NCBI RefSeq assembly: GCF_007827595.1
Contig: NZ_VISR01000013.1
Span: 1-64,000 of the forward strand
DNA length: 64,000 bases
Source: Streptomyces sp. BK340
Lineage (GTDB): Bacteria; Actinomycetota; Actinomycetes; Streptomycetales; Streptomycetaceae
Direction: 5' to 3'
Position numbers and translations under genes: made by a program
Part shown: piece by piece, positions 33,334-41,862 of the stretch
Layout: each line of letters opens with the position of its first letter
How positions within the stretch are numbered: position 1 is the stretch's first letter
Notes under the pieces: model-generated
What the model was told of the DNA's origin: nothing
Database searches by the model: none
Seen by the model: only the letters and a program-made list of their open reading frames with translations

Positions 33334-34632
33334 CTACGCGAACAGGCGGCGCCAGGTCTCCGGGCCCGGGTAGCCGTCCGCCGCGCCGCCCCGCCAGCCC
33401 TGGCTGCGCTGGAACGCCTCCACGGCCCGCCGGTCCGCTTCGCCCCAGCTCGGCCCCGGCCCGTCGGCGTAGAACCTGCCGAATCCTTTCTTCGACAGCT
33501 GCCTCCCGAGCTGGGTGACGTACTCGTTCTCCGCGCCCGGACGGAAGAGGTTCCGGCCGGGATAGCCGGGCACCCCGTGCGAGGCGGGCCGGGCGCCGGC
33601 CGCTCCGGAAGGCAGGCTCCTGCCCTGCCCGGTGACGAGCAGCTTCCAGGTGCCGGGGCCGGGCAGCCCGTCGGCGTCCTCGTCCGCCCAGCCCTGGGCC
33701 AGCTGGAACGCCCGGGTCGCCCGCCGGTCCGCCTCGCCCCAGGCCGGGCCGGGCCCCTCGGTGTAGAAGGAGCCGGCGCCACGGGAGACGAGCAGCCGGC
33801 CGAGCTGGGTGACGTACTTGTTGTTCGTGCCGGGGCCGAAGAACCCGGCACCGGGGAAGGGCGCCGGCTTCCTGCCGTCGGCGGCCTGCTGGGCACCCGC
33901 GGTGCCGGCGGTCACGCCCTTGTAGCGGTAGGGGACGTACTTGTCGGCGTGGGTCCAGTAGGGGTACGGGGTGGGCTGGCTGCGCGCGTGCGGGGGCGTC
34001 TGTTCGTAGACCAGGTAGTTGGTGTGCGTGTGATCGGTCCAGCCGCCGAAGATCACGACGTGGGAACCCTTCTCGGGGTTGTCCGGGTTGTGGAAGAGGA
34101 GCATGTCGCCGGGCTGCAGCTCCTCCTTGGTGATCTTCACCCCGAACTGGTCGAGACTGCCGGTCCACTCGTTGGTGCCCAGGCCCCAGGCCATGGAGAC
34201 ATAGCCCGAGCAGTCCTGCCGGTAACCGTCGGACCAGTAGTCGTCCATGCTGTACGGCACCTTGGCGCCCACCCAGAGCTTGGCCCGGTTGATGATCTGG
34301 GTCCGGGTGGCGGCGGGATACGGGGTGGCCGGCTGCTTGACCGGCCCGCCGGCCGGGCCGTGCAGCGGGGCCCGGGGGCCCTGCGGGGTGGCGGGCCCGT
34401 CGTCCGCAGCCGGGGCGCCGGGGCGGGGCGCGACATGGGGGGCGGTGAGGGCGGCGGCCGGGGGAGCCGCTCCGAAGGCGGCGGACGCGGCGGTGGCCAC
34501 GACCACCACCCCTCGGACGGCCGGGTTGCCGCCGAAGCGGCCGGACGGGCGGGGACTCGCCCGGTGGCGGGCGCAGCCGGGGCAGCCGCAGTCGCTCGTG
34601 GGGTCGACTTCCTCGAACGCCGGAGCGGTCAT
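33334..34632 (-). CDS. NlpC/P60 peptidoglycan hydrolase with two C-terminal binding modules
   Basis: A 432-residue protein. The cytosolic-looking N-terminus (1-40) has Cys-rich GCPGCARHR, then a membrane or export segment (about 42-62). The NlpC/P60 domain (about 115-260) has catalytic Cys in QDCSGYVSMAWG and His in GSHVVIFGGW. Two similar modules (about 285-345 and 370-432) share YVTQLGR, GPGPxWGEADRRA and a DGxPGPxTWxxL ending, the pattern of Streptomyces peptidoglycan-binding repeats. It should cut peptide cross-links in the wall. The start ATG 34632 is preceded by GAGG. Confidence 0.9.
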   Translation of the reverse strand: MTAPAFEEVDPTSDCGCPGCARHRASPRPSGRFGGNPAVRGVVVVATAASAAFGAAPPAAALTAPHVAPRPGAPAADDGPATPQGPRAPLHGPAGGPVKQPATPYPAATRTQIINRAKLWVGAKVPYSMDDYWSDGYRQDCSGYVSMAWGLGTNEWTGSLDQFGVKITKEELQPGDMLLFHNPDNPEKGSHVVIFGGWTDHTHTNYLVYEQTPPHARSQPTPYPYWTHADKYVPYRYKGVTAGTAGAQQAADGRKPAPFPGAGFFGPGTNNKYVTQLGRLLVSRGAGSFYTEGPGPAWGEADRRATRAFQLAQGWADEDADGLPGPGTWKLLVTGQGRSLPSGAAGARPASHGVPGYPGRNLFRPGAENEYVTQLGRQLSKKGFGRFYADGPGPSWGEADRRAVEAFQRSQGWRGGAADGYPGPETWRRLFA

Positions 34633-34817
34633 GCGATCTGCCTCACACTCTGGGTTGATTTGTTCGCGGATGTGCACGTTGATCAGTTTCACAACTGTCA
34701 CCGGGGCGCGCATGTTGACGGTCCGAATGATGTACAGACGGGCACGGCCGCCCTCCGGGTCACCCGAGGGTGGTCGGGAGCACTCCTCCAGCTCAGGTAG
34801 AGTTCTCTCGTCAGCAG

Positions 34818-34891
34818 GCGCCGCTAGCTCAGTTGGTTAGAGCAGCTGACTCTTAATCAGCGGGTCCGGGGTTCGAGTCCCTGGCGGCGCA
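34818..34891 (+). tRNA. tRNA-Lys(CTT), copy 3
   Basis: Third identical 74-nt tRNA-Lys. Its upstream bases GTCAGCAG match copy 1, while its downstream hairpin is closest to copy 2. TAGAGT at 34799-34804 resembles the -10 box. The spacer to the NlpC/P60 start (34633-34817) holds both promoters and no gene. Confidence 0.98.
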
Positions 34892-34898
34892 CAATGAC

Positions 34899-34969
34899 GA
34901 TGGCGAGCCACGTCCGCAGAAAACGCGGACCTGGCTCGCCATCTCTGTCACGGCGCGGCTACGCCGCGC
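34899..34969 (+). terminator. Double hairpin behind tRNA-Lys copy 3
   Basis: GATGGCGAGCC (from 34899) pairs with GGCTCGCCATC (to 34943), then GCGCGGC-TAC-GCCGCGC at 34953-34969. The stems are conserved among the three copies although loops and inner bases have changed. Confidence 0.75.
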
Positions 34970-34999
34970 AGTGGGGGCTCCGCCACCCACACCCGGCGA

Positions 35000-35033
35000 C
35001 AGCAGGCCCCCCGTGCGAACGGGGGGCCTGCTG
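35000..35033 (+). terminator. Perfect 15-bp stem terminator ahead of the FadR-type gene
   Basis: CAGCAGGCCCCCCGT (35000-35014), loop GCGA, ACGGGGGGCCTGCTG (35019-35033), then CTGTTTGG. It would insulate the FadR-type regulator from tRNA-Lys transcription. Only 25 bp separate it from that gene's ATG, so the regulator's promoter must overlap the hairpin. Confidence 0.8.
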
Positions 35034-35058
35034 CTGTTTGGCCGGATACTCTCTGGCC

Positions 35059-35781
35059 ATGGCAGCGCGTGACCTCCAGGAACGGATCAAGAAGCTCATC
35101 ATCGACGGGCGGCTGCCCTCGGGTGCCCCGCTGCCGACCGAGCCCGAGCTGATGGAGCTCCTCGGGGCGAGCCGGAACTCGGTGCGGGAGGCACTGAAGG
35201 CGCTGCAGGCGATGGGGATCGTGGAGATCCGGCACGGGTTCGGGACCTACGTGGGCCCGATGTCGCTCGCCCCGATGATCGAGGGGCTCGCCTTCCGTAC
35301 CGTCGCCGGGCACTACCGGGGCGAGGACTCCCTGCTCCAGCTGCTGGAGCTGCGCGAGGCGGTCGAGACGGGACTGGTCTCGCGACTGGCCGGACGGCTG
35401 CCGGAAACGGACCTCGTTGAACTGGAGGGCCTCGTGAACCGTATGGAACAGGAGGCCGCCGAGGGCTGCGGCCTCGCCGCGACCGACCGTGCGTTTCACG
35501 CCACCCTCTACCGGGGGCTGGACAACGTTCTGCTGAGCGAGGTGCTGGAGGCGTTCTGGGACGCGTTCCACCGGGTCCAGCGGGATCTGATGGACGTACC
35601 GCAGGACCCGCGGGTCACCTGCCGTCAGCACCGGGAGATCCTCGACGCGGTCCGGTCCGGCGATTCCATACGGGCGGAGGAGGCCATAAGAGATCACTTC
35701 GGCAACATCCGCGCCCGCCTCTCCCCCACCGGCGCACCCGAGCCTCCCGAGCCCCACCCGCGCCCCAATGAACGGGTTTGA
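35059..35781 (+). CDS. FadR-type GntR-family transcriptional regulator
   Basis: A 240-residue regulator. The winged helix (1-70) reads IIDGRLPSGAPLPTEPELMELLGASRNSVREALKALQ; the all-helical FCD effector domain (about 90-225) has the metal/ligand residues in TDRAFHATLYRG, REAVETGLV and CRQHREILDAV. No clear ribosome site precedes ATG 35059, and TACTCT lies 11 bp ahead, consistent with a leaderless mRNA. It is followed by the cslA locus on the same strand after 305 bp, but a functional link is not shown. Confidence 0.88.
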   Translation: MAARDLQERIKKLIIDGRLPSGAPLPTEPELMELLGASRNSVREALKALQAMGIVEIRHGFGTYVGPMSLAPMIEGLAFRTVAGHYRGEDSLLQLLELREAVETGLVSRLAGRLPETDLVELEGLVNRMEQEAAEGCGLAATDRAFHATLYRGLDNVLLSEVLEAFWDAFHRVQRDLMDVPQDPRVTCRQHREILDAVRSGDSIRAEEAIRDHFGNIRARLSPTGAPEPPEPHPRPNERV

Positions 35782-36086
35782 CCGGTAAACACCGCGTTTC
35801 GCGTCTTGCGATCATGCGATCACCGTAGAACCCTGGTTGCCCATGAAGCCGCGGGTTCGCGGCACTTGGGGGGAAAGCGGTTGCGCACCGGCGGGGAGGG
35901 GGCCCCGCTCATGAATCGGTGCCGAGGGGGGCATCATGCAACCGGAAGGCCGCAGTCCCATGTCTATAGGTGAGCAAGACGTGGTGACTGTGACTCACCA
36001 CTGAACCGCCTGTGACGGCCGAGGGGGCCCCGACCGGGCGAAGGACCGACGAACACGCGGTGACCTGCGTGTGGGGGGAATGACTC
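35782..36086 (+). promoter_or_regulatory. Leader and promoter region of cslA-glxA
   Basis: A 305-bp gene-free stretch. It contains the inverted repeat TGGTGA-CTGTGAC-TCACCA (35974-35992) next to a related GGTGAGC half (35969), a candidate regulator site. GGGGGGAATG 7 bases before ATG 36087 is the ribosome site. Short start codons further up (around 35937 and 35959) do not lead into convincing genes. Confidence 0.45.
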
Positions 36087-38129
36087 ATGACGTCGACGCC
36101 GAAGGGCGCCCGGCAGAGCCACGATCAGCACGACGACCCGTCACAGACCACCCAGCTCCGAGCGATCGGGCACCGGACCGGCCAGTTCCGCCGCATCAGA
36201 AAAAGCCTGCCGAGATACGACTACGAGCACTACAGCCGACTGGCGGGCCCCCTCACCCAGCCCGACCCGGGCAAGCCCTACACGGTGCAGTACCGTTCGC
36301 TGCTCTCACAGGAGCCGCACCGTATACGAGCCGCGCTCATGCTGGGCGCCGCCCCGGTGCTCTCCCTGGTCCTGCTGTTCTGGCTGCTGCAGCCCGAGCA
36401 CTGGACCGAACGGGACTACCCGGCCCACGACTTCCTGCCGGCGCTCGACATCGTCATGCTCGTCTCGATCGGTCTGATCGAGTTCTTCCGCTGCATGAAC
36501 GTGCTGTCCAACGCGCACGCCACGCTGGTCGCGCGGGACCCGGTGCCGGTCGTGCCGGAGACCGGCACCCGCGTCGCCTTCCTCACCTCCTTCGTGCCCG
36601 GCAAGGAGCCGCTGGAGATGGTGACCAGGACCCTGGAGGCGGCGGTCAAGCTGCGCCACCGGGGCGTGATGCACGTGTGGCTGCTGGACGAGGGTGACGA
36701 CCCGGCCGTCAAGGAGGTCTGCGCCCGGCTCGGCGTCCACCACTTCTCCCGCAAGGGCGTCGCCCGGTGGAACCAGCCCAAGGGCCCGCACCGCGCCAAG
36801 ACCAAGCACGGCAACTACAACGCCTGGCTGGAGGCGCACGGCGGCGAGTACGACTTCTTCGCCTCCGTCGACACCGACCACGTGCCGATGCCCAACTACC
36901 TGGAGCGGATGCTCGGTTACTTCCGTGACCCGGACGTCGGCTTCGTCATCGGCCCGCAGGTCTACGGCAACTACGACACGTTCGTCACCAAGGCCGCCGA
37001 GTCGCAGCAGTTCCTCTTCCACGCCCTCATCCAGCGCGCCGGCAACCGCTACGGCTCCCCGATGTTCGTGGGCACCTCGAACGCCGTGCGGATCAGCGCG
37101 ATCAAGCAGATCGGCGGCCTGTACGACTCGATCACCGAGGACATGGCCACCGGGTTCGAGATGCACCGCGCCAAGAACCCGGCCACGGGCCGGAAGTGGA
37201 AGTCGGTCTACACCCCGGACGTCCTCGCCGTCGGCGAGGGCCCGAACGCGTGGACGGACTTCTTCACCCAGCAGATGCGCTGGTCCCGGGGGACGTACGA
37301 GACGATCCTCAAGCAGTACTGGAAGGGCTTCTACTCGCTGCCGCCCGGCAAGCTCTTCAACTACACGATGATGATCATCTTCTATCCGATGTCCGCACTC
37401 AACTGGATCCTCGCGGCGCTGAGTTGCGCGCTGTTCCTGGGCCTGGGCGCCTCGGGTGTGAACATCGACCCGACGGTGTGGCTGATGCTGTACGGCAACG
37501 CGTCCGCGCTGCAGATCGGCCTGTACATCTGGAACCGCCGGCACAACGTCTCGCCGCACGAGCCGGAGGGCTCCGGCGGCGTCGCGGGCATGGTGATGTC
37601 GGCGCTTTCCGCGCCGATCTACGCCCGCTCGCTGATGGACGCGGTGCTGCGCCGCAAGAGCAAGTTCGTGGTGACCCCCAAGGGCGACTCGGCCAGCCCG
37701 GACACGCTGTTCGGGACCTTCCGCATCCACTGGTTCTTCATCCTGGTCTTCGGCGGTTCACTCGCCGCGGGCTTCGTGTTCGGGCACTCCCACCCGGCGA
37801 TGATCACGTGGGCGGTCTTCGCCATGCTGATCACCGCCTCGCCGATCTTCGCCTGGCGGCACGCGCTGCGGCAGGAGAAGAAGAACCCGCGGCAGACGGC
37901 TCAGGCGGCCCCGGGCGCGGTCCCGGCCGCCGGGACCGCCGCTCCCGCGCCGGCGGCGGAGCCGCAGGACGCGGTGCCCGCGCAGTACGCCCACGCGGCA
38001 CGCGGCCACGCCCCGCAGCAGCGGCCCAGTTGGGCCGCCGCGCCCCGCGGGCCGGGCGGGGACCCCGCGGCGGGGGACGACCAGACCATGCAGATCGCGC
38101 TCGGTGGACTTGGGGGACGTAAGGAATGA
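36087..38129 (+). CDS. cslA: Cellulose-synthase-like glycosyltransferase CslA
   Basis: A 680-residue family 2 glycosyltransferase that makes a beta-glucan at hyphal tips. After a cytosolic N-terminus (1-80), two helices (about 82-101 and 120-140) precede the catalytic loop with WLLDEGDD, the DxD motif FASVDTDHV, ITEDMATGF (TED) and QQMRWSRG (QxxRW); four or more helices follow (about 430-620). The tail (630-680) is Ala/Pro-rich. It matches CslA of S. coelicolor/S. lividans, which works with GlxA. The stop overlaps the glxA start as ATGA. Confidence 0.96.
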   Translation: MTSTPKGARQSHDQHDDPSQTTQLRAIGHRTGQFRRIRKSLPRYDYEHYSRLAGPLTQPDPGKPYTVQYRSLLSQEPHRIRAALMLGAAPVLSLVLLFWLLQPEHWTERDYPAHDFLPALDIVMLVSIGLIEFFRCMNVLSNAHATLVARDPVPVVPETGTRVAFLTSFVPGKEPLEMVTRTLEAAVKLRHRGVMHVWLLDEGDDPAVKEVCARLGVHHFSRKGVARWNQPKGPHRAKTKHGNYNAWLEAHGGEYDFFASVDTDHVPMPNYLERMLGYFRDPDVGFVIGPQVYGNYDTFVTKAAESQQFLFHALIQRAGNRYGSPMFVGTSNAVRISAIKQIGGLYDSITEDMATGFEMHRAKNPATGRKWKSVYTPDVLAVGEGPNAWTDFFTQQMRWSRGTYETILKQYWKGFYSLPPGKLFNYTMMIIFYPMSALNWILAALSCALFLGLGASGVNIDPTVWLMLYGNASALQIGLYIWNRRHNVSPHEPEGSGGVAGMVMSALSAPIYARSLMDAVLRRKSKFVVTPKGDSASPDTLFGTFRIHWFFILVFGGSLAAGFVFGHSHPAMITWAVFAMLITASPIFAWRHALRQEKKNPRQTAQAAPGAVPAAGTAAPAPAAEPQDAVPAQYAHAARGHAPQQRPSWAAAPRGPGGDPAAGDDQTMQIALGGLGGRKE

Positions 38130-40063
38130 AGGACCAGGCCGGCCGCCGTCGCGCCCGTCGACTCGCGATAGGCACGGCGGTGGTACTCGCGCTGGCCGGG
38201 ATGAACGGGCCGTGGCTGTACCGCTTCGGAACCGAGCAGTACCACCAGTACAAGATCAACAAGCCCGAGTACAAGGCCGCCAACGGCCACTGGGACATCG
38301 TCGAGTTCCCCGAGGAGTACCGTCAGGACACCATCCACGCGGCGCTCCTGCACACCGGCAAGGTGCTGCTGGTCGCCGGCTCGGGCAACAACCAGGACAA
38401 CTTCGACAAGAAGAAGTTCGACACCCGCATCTGGGACCCGGTCAAGGGCACCATCAAGAAGGTGCCGACGCCCGCCGACCTGTTCTGCACCGGGCACACC
38501 CAGCTGGCCAACGGCAACCTGCTGATCGCGGGCGGGACGAAGCGCTACGAGAAGCTCAAGGGCGACGTCACCAAGGCCGGCGGCCTGATGGTCGTGCACA
38601 ACGAGAACCCCGACAAGCCGATGACGCTGCCCCCGGGCACCAAGTTCACCGGCAAGGAGAACGGCAAGACCTTCGTCTCGAAGGACCCGGTGCTCGTACC
38701 GCGCGCGAAGAAGGTCTTCGACCCGCAGACGGGCGTGTTCCTGCGCAACGACCCCGGGCTCGGCCGTATCTACGTCGAGGCGCAGCGAAGCGGCACCAGG
38801 TACGAGACCGGCACCCAGGACAACTACCGGATCCAGGGCCTGACCGGCGCCGACGCGCGCAACACGTACGGCATCGCGCAGAAGCTCGCCCTCGACAAGA
38901 AGGACTTCCAGGGCATCCGCGACGCCTACGAGTTCGATCCGGTCGCCGAGCGGTACATCAAGGTCGACCCGATGAACGAGGCCCGCTGGTACCCGACGCT
39001 CACGACCCTGTCGGACGGGAAGATCCTCAGCGTCTCCGGTCTCGACGACATCGGTCAGCTGGTCCCGGGGAAGAACGAGATCTTCGACCCCAAGACCAAG
39101 AAGTGGACGTACACGCAGAAGATCCGGCAGTTCCCGACGTACCCGGCGCTGTTCCTGATGCAGAACGGGAAGATCTTCTACTCGGGTTCCAACGCGGGCT
39201 ACGGACCGGACAACGTGGGCCGGGTTCCCGGCATCTGGGACGTCGACACCAACAAGTTCACCAAGCTGCCCGGGCTCAGTGACCCCGACCGGATGGAGAC
39301 GTCCGGGACGGTGCTGCTGCCTCCGGCGCAGAACGAGAAGTTCATGGTGATCGGCGGGGGCGGGGTCGGCGAGTCCAAGCTGTCCAGCAACAGGACGCGG
39401 CTCATCGACCTGAAGGCGAAGAGCCCGCGCTTCGTCGACGGGCCCGAGCTGGCGAAGGGCACCCGGTATCCGCAGACCTCGATCCTGCCCGACGACACCG
39501 TGCTGGTGTCCGGGGGTTCGGAGGACTACCGGGGGCGCGGCGACTCCAACATCCGTCAGGCCCGGCTGTACCACCCGGACAGCAACAGCTTCACCCAGGT
39601 CGCCGATCCGCTGGTCGGGCGGAACTACCACTCCGGGTCGATCCTGCTGCCCGACGGGCGGGTGATGTTCTTCGGGTCCGACTCGCTGTACGCGGACAAG
39701 GCGAACACCAGGCCGGGCAAGTTCGAGCAGCGCATCGAGATCTACACGCCTCCCTACCTGTACCGGGATTCCCGGCCGTCGCTCGACGGGGGGCCGCGGA
39801 CCATCGCCCGGGGTGCTTCGGGGACGTTCACCTCGAAGCACGCCTCGGGCATCAAGAAGGTGCGGCTGATCCGGCCGAGCGCCTCGACCCACGTGACGGA
39901 CGTGGACCAGCGGTCGATCGCCCTGGACTTCAGGACCGCCGGCGACAAGATCACCGTCACCGTCCCGAAGAACCGGAACCTGGTGCAGTCGGGCTGGTAC
40001 ATGCTGTTCGTGGACGACGGCCAGGGGACGCCGTCCAAGGCTCAGTGGGTCAAGGTGCCGTAG
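38126..40063 (+). CDS. glxA: Radical copper oxidase GlxA (galactose-oxidase-like)
   Basis: A 645-residue, probably membrane-anchored oxidase. A hydrophobic helix near residues 12-30 is followed by a seven-bladed Kelch-type propeller and a C-terminal Ig-like domain. Active-site residues are all present: Cys121 (LFCTGHTQL) and Tyr289 for the thioether cofactor, stacking Trp288 (ARWYPTL), copper ligands Tyr501-His502 (NYHSGSILL) and His589 (ASTHVTDVD). This is the arrangement described for S. lividans GlxA, needed for tip glycan and morphogenesis. It is translationally coupled to cslA and abuts the convergent cslZ. Confidence 0.96.
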   Translation: MKDQAGRRRARRLAIGTAVVLALAGMNGPWLYRFGTEQYHQYKINKPEYKAANGHWDIVEFPEEYRQDTIHAALLHTGKVLLVAGSGNNQDNFDKKKFDTRIWDPVKGTIKKVPTPADLFCTGHTQLANGNLLIAGGTKRYEKLKGDVTKAGGLMVVHNENPDKPMTLPPGTKFTGKENGKTFVSKDPVLVPRAKKVFDPQTGVFLRNDPGLGRIYVEAQRSGTRYETGTQDNYRIQGLTGADARNTYGIAQKLALDKKDFQGIRDAYEFDPVAERYIKVDPMNEARWYPTLTTLSDGKILSVSGLDDIGQLVPGKNEIFDPKTKKWTYTQKIRQFPTYPALFLMQNGKIFYSGSNAGYGPDNVGRVPGIWDVDTNKFTKLPGLSDPDRMETSGTVLLPPAQNEKFMVIGGGGVGESKLSSNRTRLIDLKAKSPRFVDGPELAKGTRYPQTSILPDDTVLVSGGSEDYRGRGDSNIRQARLYHPDSNSFTQVADPLVGRNYHSGSILLPDGRVMFFGSDSLYADKANTRPGKFEQRIEIYTPPYLYRDSRPSLDGGPRTIARGASGTFTSKHASGIKKVRLIRPSASTHVTDVDQRSIALDFRTAGDKITVTVPKNRNLVQSGWYMLFVDDGQGTPSKAQWVKVP

Positions 40064-41086
40064 CTACTTGCTGTTCCGGGCCAGGGCGAGTGCGTAACTC
40101 GCCCACCACTGGCCCGCCTTCGGGCCGCCCTTGCAGGTGCCGTCCGACTCTCCCGGGCGCTTGACCCACAGGTAGGCGTCCACGAGAGGGTCCGTCGTCT
40201 TCGTCGTCGGCGTCGCGCCCAGGGCCCGGCCGGGTGGGTTGCACCACTTCTCGGCCGGATCGCCCCCGGTGTAGGGGCCGTTGCCGTTGCGGCTGGTGTC
40301 GACGACGAAGTGCTTGCCGCCCACCTTCGCGGAGAGCTGCTTGCCGTAGGCGATGGAGTCCTCGGTGGAGTAGAAGTTGGAGACGTTGACGGCGAAGCCG
40401 TCGGCCCGGTCGATGCCGGCCTGCCGGAGAGGCTGGACGATCTGGTCGGGATGGCCCCAGCCGACGTTGCCGGCGTCCAGGTAGACCTTGGTGTTCTTCA
40501 GGGACTTGAGCTTGGCGACGGCACCCTTGAGGAGGTCGTAGCGCTCCTCGTGGAACTGGTCCGGGGTGCAGCCGTCGGCGAGGTGGAGTACGGCGTCGGG
40601 TTCCAGGACGACGGTGGCGGGGCGGTCCCCGATGCCCCGGGCGACACCGTCGATCCAGGCGCGGTAGGCGTTGCCGTCCGCCGCGCCGCCCTGCGAGTAC
40701 TGGCCGCAGTCGCGGTGCGGGATGTCGTACAGCACGAGCAGGGCCGTGCGGTCGGACTTCTCGGCGGCCTCGGTGAAGCCGCGGGCCTCCCGCTCCGGGT
40801 TCTCCGGGCCGATCCACTCCCCCGTCGGCTGCTCGGCGATCTTCCGGATCTGTGCGGCCTCGGTCTTCTTGCCGGCCTTCTCGTAGGCGGCGAGCCGGCG
40901 GGCCGCGGTGCTGTCCGGGTTCACCCAGAACGGGTCGGCGGACCTGGGCTGTTGAGTGATCGTGGCGCCGGCCGCCCGGTCCCCGTCCGAGGAGGAGCAT
41001 CCGGCGAGCAGCAGTGCCGCCGCCCCCAGCACCGCCGCGGACGCCCGTGCCCGTGCCGAAGAGCGGGCCCCCCTGGTGTCGTACAT
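40064..41086 (-). CDS. cslZ: GH6 endoglucanase lipoprotein CslZ
   Basis: A 340-residue lipoprotein with lipobox LLLAGC. The GH6 fold shows VLYDIPHRDCGQYSQGG, catalytic Asp in VVLEPDAVLHLADGC, VYLDAGNVGWG and VDTSRNGNGP, typical of cellobiohydrolase/endoglucanase family 6. It probably trims the glucan made by CslA. AGGGGGGAA precedes ATG 41086. Its stop codon directly abuts the glxA stop, so the genes converge with no spacer. Confidence 0.92.
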   Translation of the reverse strand: MYDTRGARSSARARASAAVLGAAALLLAGCSSSDGDRAAGATITQQPRSADPFWVNPDSTAARRLAAYEKAGKKTEAAQIRKIAEQPTGEWIGPENPEREARGFTEAAEKSDRTALLVLYDIPHRDCGQYSQGGAADGNAYRAWIDGVARGIGDRPATVVLEPDAVLHLADGCTPDQFHEERYDLLKGAVAKLKSLKNTKVYLDAGNVGWGHPDQIVQPLRQAGIDRADGFAVNVSNFYSTEDSIAYGKQLSAKVGGKHFVVDTSRNGNGPYTGGDPAEKWCNPPGRALGATPTTKTTDPLVDAYLWVKRPGESDGTCKGGPKAGQWWASYALALARNSK

Positions 41087-41187
41087 GCGATTCCCCCCTG
41101 AGCGCATCGTCGGCCCGGTCGACCGAGTACCAATCGTGGCATACCGGCCGTGCCCGTCACGAGGTCGCGCGGGGGGTGTCAGGGGTC

Positions 41188-41847
41188 TCACGGACCGGTG
41201 CCCGTGAGGTACGCGGAGACCACCACGTTGGCCGTGTAGCTGCCGCTGGTCCGGTCGAAAGCACCACCGCAGGTGATCAGGCGGAGTTCGGCGCGGCCCG
41301 CCTCGTGGGGTCCGTAGGCCTGCCCGGCGTCGAAGTCGTCGCGGGCCAGGACGCGGATGCCGTCGATGGTGAAGTGGGCGACCTTGCCGTCCGAGCGGAC
41401 CACCCGGACCGTCTCGCCCGGCTTCAGGGTGCTGAGCTTGTAGAAGACGGCGGCCCGGGTCCGGGTGTCGACATGACCCACCATCAGCGCGGCCCCTGCC
41501 GCGCCGGGCGCTGTCCCGGAGCCGTACCAGCCGACCACTCCCGGCTGGCCGAACGGCGGCGGGTCGACGGCGCCCCGGCTGTCCAGGCCCCGGGCCATCA
41601 CCGGGGCCTGCACGCCCAGTTGGGGGATGTCGATACGCTGCGGGACCGCGGCGCCGAGCGGCTTGGCCGCGGGCGGCAGCCGGACCGCATCGGCCCCCAG
41701 GCCGGCCACGTCGCCCGGGCCGGCCGGGCTCTCCGCCACGTCGGTCACGCCGCGGCCCCACAGCCACAGCGCGAGCAGCAGGAGCGTCCAGGCCAGGACG
41801 GTGATCAGGCGCGCGCCGCCGGTGGTGCGCCCGGGTTCCTCGGACAT
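41188..41847 (-). CDS. Class F sortase
   Basis: A 219-residue sortase with one N-terminal membrane helix (about 13-32). Catalytic His is in LMVGHVDTRT, Cys in LRLITCGGAF, and the terminal strand TSGSYTANVVVSAYL lacks the canonical Arg position seen in class A, as in actinobacterial class F enzymes. It follows the gene at 41863 by 15 bp on the same strand; that protein has a degenerate sorting signal, so the two probably form an enzyme-substrate pair. Confidence 0.88.
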   Translation of the reverse strand: MSEEPGRTTGGARLITVLAWTLLLLALWLWGRGVTDVAESPAGPGDVAGLGADAVRLPPAAKPLGAAVPQRIDIPQLGVQAPVMARGLDSRGAVDPPPFGQPGVVGWYGSGTAPGAAGAALMVGHVDTRTRAAVFYKLSTLKPGETVRVVRSDGKVAHFTIDGIRVLARDDFDAGQAYGPHEAGRAELRLITCGGAFDRTSGSYTANVVVSAYLTGTGP

Positions 41848-41862
41848 GGCCGCGGTACGCCC

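Noticed and set aside
34633..34817. c-di-AMP (ydaO) riboswitch before the NlpC/P60 gene
   Set aside because: Such riboswitches precede many cell-wall hydrolase genes in Streptomyces, but the conserved core blocks were not recognised and the leader is short.
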